Of a stretch of 12,097 nucleotides of DNA, positions 6,895-12,097 are shown piece by piece; position 1 is the stretch's first letter; each line of letters begins with the position of its first letter. The stretch comes from an uncultured Eubacteriales bacterium (lineage in GTDB: Bacteria; Bacillota; Clostridia; Oscillospirales; Oscillospiraceae). The position numbers and the translations under genes were made by a program. The notes beneath the pieces were generated by a model that was not told where the DNA came from, did no database searches, and saw only the letters and a list, made by a program, of their open reading frames with translations. The stretch spans positions 1-12,097 of the forward strand of contig ONVR01000299.1 of NCBI GenBank assembly GCA_900321335.1, in the 5' to 3' direction.

Positions 6895-7793
6895 TGTCAT
6901 TTTCCGCACAAGTCAAAGAGGAGCTGTGCCGTGTCAATCCGGGGCACAAGGGCTGTTATCAGGCGTTGTGCTACGGGGTTTTGCTGTATTGCAACACCTT
7001 TTCCGGCAGAGAGATCAAGATCATGACGGAGAACAGGAGCTTTGCCCAGACCCTGCCCCGACTGTTCAAGCGGGCCTTTGCCCTGAACTTTGACGAGGTG
7101 CCCGCAGATATGGACAGACCGGGCAAGCTCATTTTCCGGATCACGGATCCGGAAAAAACGGAGCAGATCTTCCAGACCTACGGCTACAGCGCCAAAACGC
7201 CGGTGCATCACATCAATCTGGGCGTTCTGGAAAACGAGTGCTGCCGCCGCAGCTTCATGCGGGGAGCGTTTCTGGCGGGAGGCTCCGTGACGGACCCGGC
7301 CCGGCAGTATCACCTGGAGCTGGTCACGGACCACTATAACGTCCGGGGAGAGACCTACGCGCTGCTCCAGGAGCTGGGATTTTCCCCCAAGCAGACGGAC
7401 AGAAGCGGCAACTATATCACCTATTTCAAGCAGAGCGACGCCATCTCTGATTTTCTCACGGCAATCGGCGCCGCCGTCTCCGCCATGGAGGTCATCTCCG
7501 CCCGGATCGAGAAGGACATGCGAAACAGCGTCAACCGGAAGGTCAACTGTGACACGGCCAACGTGACCAAAACCGTGGAGGCCGCCATGGAACAGACAGA
7601 GGCCATCCGGAAGCTGGAGCAGGCGGGACTGCTGGAGGGCCTGCCGGAAAAGCTCCGGCAGACGGCGCAGATGCGCATGGATAATCCGGAGATGAGCCTC
7701 AGCGAGCTGGCCTCTGCGCTGGACCCGCCGGTGACGAAATCCTGCCTGAACCACCGGCTGCGCAAGCTCATGGCGCTGGCGGAGAGCCTGTGA
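6894..7793 (+). CDS. whiA: DNA-binding protein WhiA
   Basis: WhiA has an N-terminal domain related to LAGLIDADG homing endonucleases without nuclease function, and a C-terminal helix-turn-helix. It is a sporulation regulator in Streptomyces; in Bacillus it affects division and chromosome segregation. The opening MSFSAQVKEEL is canonical. The region around residues 115-200 (CRRSFMRGAFLAGGSVTDP, then YHLELV and ITYFKQSDAISDFL) is the endonuclease-like core. The C-terminal helix-turn-helix is MSLSELASALDPPVTKSCLNHRLRKLM (about 266-292). The 299-residue length is slightly under the usual 310. ATG at 6894 is chosen over GTG at 6891 because it gives the canonical start and a TGATG stop-start junction with glmR. 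It is the last gene of the operon. Confidence 0.95.
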   Translation: MSFSAQVKEELCRVNPGHKGCYQALCYGVLLYCNTFSGREIKIMTENRSFAQTLPRLFKRAFALNFDEVPADMDRPGKLIFRITDPEKTEQIFQTYGYSAKTPVHHINLGVLENECCRRSFMRGAFLAGGSVTDPARQYHLELVTDHYNVRGETYALLQELGFSPKQTDRSGNYITYFKQSDAISDFLTAIGAAVSAMEVISARIEKDMRNSVNRKVNCDTANVTKTVEAAMEQTEAIRKLEQAGLLEGLPEKLRQTAQMRMDNPEMSLSELASALDPPVTKSCLNHRLRKLMALAESL

Positions 7794-7801
7794 CAGAGTA
7801 T

Positions 7802-7827
7802 CCAAAGCGGGCGAAAGCCCGCTTTGG
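7802..7827 (+). terminator. Perfect hairpin after whiA
   Basis: CCAAAGCGGGC and GCCCGCTTTGG pair perfectly over 11 bp around a GAAA tetraloop, eight bases after the whiA stop. The bases after it are TCCTGC, not a U-tract, so it is either a weak terminator or an end-stabilising hairpin. Its placement between whiA and the yebC promoter supports an operon boundary. Confidence 0.6.
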
Positions 7828-7861
7828 TCCTGCAAAAGGGCGAAAAAGTGAGCCGCCGCAC

Positions 7862-7890
7862 TTGAAAGCAGAAAAAAAGTGTGCTATATT
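7862..7890 (+). promoter_or_regulatory. Promoter for yebC
   Basis: TTGAAA (7862-7867), 17 bases, then TATATT (7885-7890). Transcription would start near 7897, about 35 bases before the yebC ATG. An A-tract in the spacer may bend the DNA. Confidence 0.78.
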
Positions 7891-7931
7891 GAAGTGTAAA
7901 ATACAGAAATGATACACAAGGGGAGAACAAC

Positions 7932-8666
7932 ATGTCAGGACATTCCAAGTGGCATAACATACAAAAGACCAAGGGCGCGGCCGACGCCAAGCGTGCCCAG
8001 GCCTTCACCAAGATCGCCCGTGAGATGATCGTGGCCGTCAAAGAGGGCGGCAGCGGTGATCCGGCCAACAACTCCAGACTTGCCACCGTCGTCGCCAAGG
8101 CCAAAGCGGCCAATATGCCCAACGACAACATCAAGCGCACCATCGAAAAAGCGCTGGGCAGCGGCAATACCGATAACTACGAGCGCGTGACCTATGAGGG
8201 CTACGGCCCCAGCGGCGTGGCCGTTATCGTGGAGGCCATGACGGACAACCGCAACCGCACCGCCTCGGAGGTGCGCCACCACTTTGACAAGTACGGCGGC
8301 AACCTGGGGGCTGAGGGCTGCGTGTCCTGGTCCTTCGATAAAAAGGGCGTTTTCGTCATCGACGACGAGGATGAAGAGCTCGACGAGGATACCGTCATGG
8401 AGGATGCCCTGGACTGCGGCGCCGACGACGTGGTCAAAGAGGACGGCGGCTATACCATTTACACCGATCCCGACGATTTCGGCACCGTCAACGACGGTCT
8501 GACCGCCAAAGGTTACAGCTTCGTCTCCGCCCAGATCGAGATGGTTCCCCAGAACTATATCAAGCTCACCGACCCCGAGGACGTGAAGAAATTTGAGAAG
8601 ATGCTGGACGTCATGGAGGACGACGACGACGTGCAGAACGTCTGGCACAACTGGGACGAGGAGTAA
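7932..8666 (+). CDS. yebC: YebC/PmpR family protein (TACO1-like)
   Basis: The 244-residue protein opens MSGHSKWHNIQKTKGAADAKRAQAFTKIAREM, the hallmark of the YebC rather than the YeeI branch. Family members were described as transcription regulators (PmpR in Pseudomonas). Mitochondrial TACO1 and recent bacterial work point to a role in translation, helping ribosomes past proline-rich stretches. The acidic segment at about residues 140-160 (DDEDEELDEDTVMEDALDCGADDV) and the FVSAQIEMVPQNYIKL segment near 197-212 are normal for the family. GGGGAG lies about 7 bases before the ATG. It has its own promoter and a strong terminator, so it is monocistronic. In many bacteria it sits by ruvC; here it follows whiA. 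Confidence 0.94.
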   Translation: MSGHSKWHNIQKTKGAADAKRAQAFTKIAREMIVAVKEGGSGDPANNSRLATVVAKAKAANMPNDNIKRTIEKALGSGNTDNYERVTYEGYGPSGVAVIVEAMTDNRNRTASEVRHHFDKYGGNLGAEGCVSWSFDKKGVFVIDDEDEELDEDTVMEDALDCGADDVVKEDGGYTIYTDPDDFGTVNDGLTAKGYSFVSAQIEMVPQNYIKLTDPEDVKKFEKMLDVMEDDDDVQNVWHNWDEE

Positions 8667-8734
8667 CCTTCTTTCTTCTGAGAAAGGAAAAGGCAAAGAG
8701 AACTGTACAAGGATCTCTGCTTTATACTGTTCAA

Positions 8735-8782
8735 CAAAAACAGACACCTTACTGCATCGACGCAGTAAGGTGCCTATTTTTA
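8735..8782. terminator. Bidirectional terminator between yebC and the XRE gene
   Basis: CACCTTACTGC (8745-8755) and GCAGTAAGGTG (8762-8772) pair perfectly over 11 bp around a six-base loop. On the plus strand TATTTTTATC follows; on the minus strand TCTGTTTTTGTTG follows. It therefore suits both converging genes. The XRE stop codon (8780-8782) lies in the plus-strand T-tract. Confidence 0.88.
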
Positions 8783-8980
8783 TCGAGGTTCCCGACCTAC
8801 AATGTAATCGATGCTTACCCCATAGAAATCGGCAAGCAGGATGAGAAAATCGATGGGAATGGTACGTGTGCCCTTTTCATACCGGCGGTAGACTTCACGA
8901 TTACAGTGCAGAATATCCGCGACCTGCTGCTGGGTCAGATCATGGTCAATGCGCAAATCCTCGATTCTTTGGAAATACAT
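8780..8980 (-). CDS. Small XRE-family helix-turn-helix transcriptional regulator
   Basis: A 66-residue protein made of a single Cro/CI-type helix-turn-helix and almost nothing else. The DNA-binding part is LTQQQVADILHCNREVYRRYEKGTRTIP (about residues 15-42), followed by the usual LILLADFYGVSIDYIVGR ending. The ATG at 8980 is chosen because AGAGGTGG sits just upstream; an in-frame start at 9070 would add 30 residues without family resemblance. Proteins this small act as dimers and usually repress their own gene and a neighbour. The neighbour here is the divergent split gene starting at 9094, and a palindrome lies between them at 8997-9012. The base composition is more AT-rich than the core operon, as for the genes to its right. 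Target control is inference. Confidence 0.9.
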   Translation of the reverse strand: MYFQRIEDLRIDHDLTQQQVADILHCNREVYRRYEKGTRTIPIDFLILLADFYGVSIDYIVGREPR

Positions 8981-8992
8981 AGTTACCACCTC

Positions 8993-9022
8993 TTTACAAA
9001 TGCTATCATTTGGTGGCATTAT
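8993..9022 (+). promoter_or_regulatory. Candidate promoter with an internal palindromic operator
   Basis: TTTACA (8993-8998), an 18-base spacer and CATTAT (9017-9022) form a plausible plus-strand promoter for the gene at 9094. Inside it, CAAATG-CTAT-CATTTG (8997-9012) is a perfect 6-bp inverted repeat, flanked further out by CCACC (8986-8990) and GGTGG (9012-9016). A dimeric XRE protein bound here would block the promoter. No convincing minus-strand promoter for the XRE gene itself was found. Confidence 0.5.
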
Positions 9023-9093
9023 GAAAGAAAAAAACAGCCGTTTGGTAGCACAAAGCTGTGGCGACGGCAATCTGATCGAAAGGAAGTAACAGT

Positions 9094-9926
9094 ATGAAAT
9101 CCAAGGATAATCAAAAACGGGAAGGCCTTAAAAAGAAAGCCATTCTAGGGGTTATCATCATCGCATTGGGGTTTGCGTGGTTCTATGTAATTGATGCTCT
9201 CTTTGGAAATGAAATGGCGCGAAACACGCAATATATATCCTATATACTGATGCTTGCTGGAGCTGTGCTGGCAATTGTTTCCGGTGTCCGTCTCGCTGGT
9301 ACAAAGGCCATTGACAGTATGCCGCTATGTGATGTTTGCGGGAAAAAATAATTGGATCACCGTTAAAGGTGAATGATTCCAAAAACGGCGGGATCGCTTA
9401 TCAATTATGTTCTGATTGCAATAGAGACTATTGCTTTATAGCTGGAAAGGACGGCATATATCCGGATACTGCCGCGGAGATCAAGGAAATCATCGCCGGG
9501 AAAGCAAATGCTGCCGGGATCATCGAAAAGAGAATGCGCTGCAATGTCTGCGGAACCGTTTTCTGCTACTCCAATAAGGATGTGGAAAAGAACAACGAGC
9601 TGTTAAGTCGAGCTGCGAGTGAAAGAAGACAAGCGGTGCTAAGCGCCTTGGGAACATCTGCGATTCAAAGCAATCAGGAAACCGCTCGGGCGGACAGGCT
9701 TGAATCCATGGTGAAGGATTATTCAAAATGCCCAAAATGCAATTCTGCTGACATTGTGGAAATATCGGAGGAGGAATATAAAGCATTTCAGGCATCAAAT
9801 GAGAGGGAGAACAACAAGGCCGCTTCTTCTGCAGATGAACTGATGAAATTCAAAGAGCTTCTGGACAGCGGCGTCATCACGCAGGAGGAATTTGATGTGA
9901 AGAAAAAACAGCTGTTGGGATTATAA
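9094..9926 (+). pseudogene. Split gene: two-helix membrane protein with zinc ribbons and C-terminal SHOCT domain, interrupted by a -1 frame change
   Basis: The first frame, 9094-9351, encodes 85 residues: a lysine-rich start, helices at about 17-37 and 47-67, then MPLCDVCGKK and a stop. The second frame continues from about 9348 to 9926 and starts IIGSPLKVND, followed by CSDC. CDVC in one frame and CSDC in the other are the two halves of one zinc ribbon, so the original product was probably a single protein of about 277 residues. The rest holds CNVC and CPKC pairs, a linker rich in A, E and Q, and a SHOCT domain at the C-terminus (ADELMKFKELLDSGVITQEEFDVKKKQL). The break is at a run of six A bases (9343-9348); one more A would restore the frame. 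Possible causes are a real mutation, programmed slippage or a homopolymer sequencing error. Function is unknown; SHOCT domains often sit at the ends of oligomeric or membrane proteins. Confidence 0.75.
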
Positions 9927-9957
9927 TACGGATCGGCCAAGGCGCGGTTTTAACCTT

Positions 9958-9993
9958 TTCCCGGGGCGCAAGTGCGCTCCGGGAATTTCTTTG
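9958..9993 (+). terminator. Intrinsic terminator after the SHOCT gene
   Basis: TTCCCGGGGCGC (9958-9969) pairs with GCGCTCCGGGAA (9974-9985) over 12 positions with one G-U, around an AAGT loop, followed by TTTCTTTGCC. It ends the SHOCT gene just before the next promoter. Confidence 0.87.
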
Positions 9994-9996
9994 CCG

Positions 9997-10025
9997 TTGA
10001 CTTTACCCGGGAAAGGGACTATGAT
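9997..10025 (+). promoter_or_regulatory. Promoter for the zinc-ribbon/tyrosine-rich membrane protein gene
   Basis: TTGACT (9997-10002), 17 bases, then TATGAT (10020-10025). Transcription would start near 10032, about 27 bases before the ATG at 10059. It begins directly after the preceding terminator, so the gene is a separate unit. Confidence 0.8.
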
Positions 10026-10058
10026 GGTCTGGCAAGATCAACGAAAAGAGGGGACGCC

Positions 10059-10886
10059 ATGAGCGTACAATGTGAGTACTGCGGCGGAATCTACGACGCC
10101 GCGGAGAAGAACTGTCCGAGCTGCGGCGCGAGAAACCCCAATCCCGTTACCGAGACGCCGAAGCCGCAGACCTCCGGCCGTACCGGAAAACCCACCACCA
10201 TCCAGGAACTCAAGGACTTCTGCCAGAGCAAGGGCATGCCCCTGGAAAAGATGCGCTTTTTCATCGGGGAGGACTATAAGGCGCCCCGGGCCTTCGGCAT
10301 CTTTCAGGACGAAAGCGGTCAGTTTGTGGTCTATAAAAACAAGGCTGACGGCAGCCGGGCCATCCGGTACCAGGGACCCGACGAGGCCTACGCAGTCAAC
10401 GAGCTGTACCAGAAGCTCAGAAGCGAGATCGCTCTGCGAAACGGAAATTCCTCCGGCAGCAGCCGTTCCGTGTACGGAAAGAGGCAGAGCGGGAAAGCGC
10501 GCACCTTCAAGGGATCGCTTCTGATCATCTGCCTGGCGATCTTCGTGATCATGACGGTGTTCAATCTCATCAGGGGCTCTTCCGGCCCGCGCCGGGGCTA
10601 CTACCAGTACAACAACGACTGGTATTACTACCAGAACAACGCCTGGTATCTGTTCAACACCGTCACCAACGACTGGGGCTATGCCACGCCGAGCTCCGAT
10701 CTTCAGGAACATTACAACGACTATTGGGACAGCTCCTCCTATAACAGCGACTACGGCGTCAGCGATTTCAGCCAGAGTGATTACTACGCGCCCTCTTCCT
10801 CCAGCTACGATGACGACGATGATGATTTTAATTCCGACTTTGACAGATGGGACTCCGGCGACACGAACTGGGGCAACGACTGGTAA
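10059..10886 (+). CDS. Zinc-ribbon, single-helix membrane protein with Tyr/Asp-rich tail, function unknown
   Basis: The 275-residue protein starts at ATG 10059 behind AGAGGGG; an in-frame GTG at 9972 lies inside the upstream terminator and is not used. It has four parts. A short zinc ribbon (CEYC and CPSC, about residues 5-23) comes first. A folded domain at about 40-130 follows, beginning TTIQELKDFCQSKGMPLEKMRFFIGEDY, with FVVYKNKADGSRAIRYQGPDEAYAVNELYQKL later. A basic linker leads into one helix (SLLIICLAIFVIMTVFNLI, about 152-171). The last 100 residues are low-complexity, rich in Y, N, S, W and D, with a run of six aspartates and the ending WGNDW. The basic residues before the helix suggest the zinc ribbon is inside and the acidic aromatic tail outside. 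I recall similar central domains in clostridial hypothetical proteins but no named function. Confidence 0.85.
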   Translation: MSVQCEYCGGIYDAAEKNCPSCGARNPNPVTETPKPQTSGRTGKPTTIQELKDFCQSKGMPLEKMRFFIGEDYKAPRAFGIFQDESGQFVVYKNKADGSRAIRYQGPDEAYAVNELYQKLRSEIALRNGNSSGSSRSVYGKRQSGKARTFKGSLLIICLAIFVIMTVFNLIRGSSGPRRGYYQYNNDWYYYQNNAWYLFNTVTNDWGYATPSSDLQEHYNDYWDSSSYNSDYGVSDFSQSDYYAPSSSSYDDDDDDFNSDFDRWDSGDTNWGNDW

Positions 10887-10957
10887 AGAAAAACGCCATA
10901 TCCCTGAAACAGGTGCGGCCGTTGCGCGAAAGCGGACAGAGGAAATAATAATGAAGG

Positions 10958-10996
10958 AAAGCCCGGTTCTGTATGGTGCGGAACCGGGCTTTTACA
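10958..10996 (+). terminator. Intrinsic terminator after the Tyr/Asp-rich protein gene
   Basis: AAAGCCCGGTTC (10958-10969) and GAACCGGGCTTT (10981-10992) pair perfectly over 12 bp around an 11-base loop, with CTTTTAC following. It lies 72 bases after the stop. The bases between the stop and the hairpin hold nothing recognisable. Confidence 0.8.
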
Positions 10997-11053
10997 GTAC
11001 GGGGCGGTGTGCAGCTGCCGGTTGTTGGATAGATCTGAATAGCAGATCAGCGG

Positions 11054-11090
11054 CAAAAAGAAAGCAGACACTTTTTCAGTGCCTGCTTTC
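11054..11090 (-). terminator. Intrinsic terminator of the surface-protein gene
   Basis: Arms at 11060-11072 and 11078-11090 pair over 13 positions with one mismatch around TTTTC. On the minus strand TTTTTGCC follows, a usable U-tract, 43 bases beyond the stop of the gene ending at 11133. Confidence 0.82.
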
Positions 11091-11132
11091 ATCTTATCAG
11101 GTGCCTATCTCAAAACAGAGATATGGCATTCT

Positions 11133-12097
11133 TTATTTGGTGCGTTTACTTGTACGGCAGGGGATCCTGCTTAGGATCACCAGACTGCAGAAGCCTATGG
11201 CGGAGAGAACCATCATAACGAGCCAGAAGCCTGTGCGGCTGCTGTCACCGGTCTTGGGCGCTTTTGAGTCATTTGGGCTTGCTGCCGCTTGAATGGTCAA
11301 CGTCGTTTCTGCTTTGCCGTCGTCGAAATTGACCGTGATGGTGTGTGTTCCGTCGGACAGTTTTTCCAGCGTCGCAGCATAGAGCGTGACCACCGTGCTG
11401 CCGGCCTTGGCTTCAAATTCGTCTGCCGACAGGGCAGTTCCATCAAGCTGCACACCGATAAAGTGACTGAAACAGGTGTCGTCCGCCTCGCTGCGCTTGA
11501 CTGTGATGGTCACGGTGTCATTACTTCCGCGCGTCCATGTGCTGCCGCCGGTGCTTACTACGGAATAGCTGTCTTGTTTAGCCTCCGTCCACTTGGCATA
11601 CAAGGTAATATTGGCGGTGATCGGAGTGGAAAAATCAAAAGGTACAGTGCATGCCTCATCCTGATACCAACCGGCAAAGTCCCAACCGGTTTTCGCAGGA
11701 TCAGCTGGTTTGGTCAGCGTCTTTCCGCTTTCAACTGTTTGCGAAGCGGGCGCTGCGTCGTCGTTGGCAGTTTCGAACGCCACAGTGAGGTCGGCTCCAT
11801 CGGATGGTACCGCAGAACTCTCTTTAAAAGTTGCTGTCACAGTAACGTTGGAAGCGGGCATAATAAAGTTGTTATCGCTGCTGACCGGAATCGTGTTTCC
11901 GTTTTCATCCACTACAGACAGTGTATCCAGTTCATAACCGGTTTCAGCGTTTATAATCAGTTGGACCGTATCGCCTGCCGCGAAATCCGTGCTAGCAATT
12001 GTGACTTCACCTGCAGCGGCCGAAGGAAGTTCGCAGGTCGCGGTATAGGTGGCTGCGGGAGCAGCGGGGGTGACGTTTTCCGTGCGGATATATAACT
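11133..12097 (-). CDS. Cell-wall-anchored surface protein with InlB-like repeats and a PKTG sorting signal, 5' end outside the window
   Basis: The reading frame is open from the right edge to a stop at 11133, giving 320 visible residues; the GTG at 11912 is internal, not a start. Domains in order are as follows. A bacterial repeat-type domain spans about residues 25-92, ending FIMPASNVTVTATF. An InlB B-repeat (Flg_new-type) follows, with GWDFAGWYQDEACTVPFDF and ITLYAKW. A beta-sandwich domain of the kind common in clostridial surface proteins comes next (TWTRGSNDTVTITVKRSEADDTCFSHFIGVQLDGTALS, then GTHTITVNFDDG). The end is a sorting signal: APKTGD, a hydrophobic helix and a basic tail (RTSKRTK). 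The motif has A instead of the usual L before PKTG, a variant seen in clostridia and presumably read by sortase. Binding partner is unknown. Its base composition is less GC-rich than the core operon. Confidence 0.88.
   Translation of the reverse strand, partial: LYIRTENVTPAAPAATYTATCELPSAAAGEVTIASTDFAAGDTVQLIINAETGYELDTLSVVDENGNTIPVSSDNNFIMPASNVTVTATFKESSAVPSDGADLTVAFETANDDAAPASQTVESGKTLTKPADPAKTGWDFAGWYQDEACTVPFDFSTPITANITLYAKWTEAKQDSYSVVSTGGSTWTRGSNDTVTITVKRSEADDTCFSHFIGVQLDGTALSADEFEAKAGSTVVTLYAATLEKLSDGTHTITVNFDDGKAETTLTIQAAASPNDSKAPKTGDSSRTGFWLVMMVLSAIGFCSLVILSRIPCRTSKRTK

Noticed and set aside
5827..6909. Long minus-strand open frame (360 codons) opposite glmR
   Set aside because: Antisense to glmR with all its motifs intact; no family resemblance.
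9336..9350. TTG at 9336 as an independent start for the SHOCT half
   Set aside because: There is no ribosome binding site and the start lies within the zinc-ribbon codons of the first frame; a frame change explains the arrangement better.
1..12097. CRISPR array, tRNA or rRNA genes, insertion sequence, attachment sites or phage genes
   Set aside because: No regularly spaced repeats, no tRNA-like cloverleaf or rRNA sequence, no transposase, integrase or structural phage protein was recognised on either strand.

Overview
The window looks like a chromosomal segment of a low-copy, fairly GC-rich Firmicute, most likely a gut Clostridia (Oscillospiraceae/Ruminococcaceae-like). The reasons are the gene order hprK-murB-rapZ-glmR-whiA, strong AGGAGG ribosome binding sites, several near-consensus sigma-A promoters (TTGACA/TATAAT with 17-base spacers), a zinc-ribbon form of ribosomal protein L28, SHOCT and InlB-type repeat proteins, and a PKTG-type wall-anchor signal. 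No exact genus can be assigned from the sequence alone.

Layout. Positions 1-362 (minus) hold the start of a DUF4282-like membrane protein behind a perfect consensus promoter. Positions 481-1296 (minus) encode a DUF169 protein. Its promoter is flanked by a 12-bp inverted repeat with a third half-site, which looks like an operator. Then come ylmH (1413-2174, S4 RNA-binding) and an Hsp20 small heat-shock gene (2241-2681), both plus strand. rpmB (2730-2915, minus) converges on them through a shared terminator hairpin.

The core is a tightly packed plus-strand operon, 3154-7793: hprK (carbon catabolite control), murB (peptidoglycan precursor), rapZ/yvcJ (nucleotide-binding), glmR/yvcK (UDP-GlcNAc/gluconeogenesis control) and whiA. 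It has a clear promoter at 3062-3090 and a hairpin after whiA. yebC (7932-8666) follows from its own promoter and ends at a strong bidirectional terminator.

From about 8780 the region changes to accessory content. There is a small XRE repressor (minus) and, divergent from it, a more AT-rich gene for a two-helix membrane protein with zinc-ribbon and SHOCT parts. This gene is split by a -1 frame change at an A6 run, exactly inside a zinc ribbon. A palindrome lies within the promoter between the two. Next is a zinc-ribbon/one-helix protein with a tyrosine- and aspartate-rich tail (10059-10886). The right edge carries the 3' end of a minus-strand wall-anchored surface protein with InlB-like repeats.

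The core links carbon-source sensing (HprK), amino-sugar and cell-wall supply (MurB, RapZ, GlmR) and growth/division control (WhiA). No clear new defence or mobile system is visible. The least ordinary parts are the XRE/split-gene cassette and the putative operator in front of the DUF169 gene.
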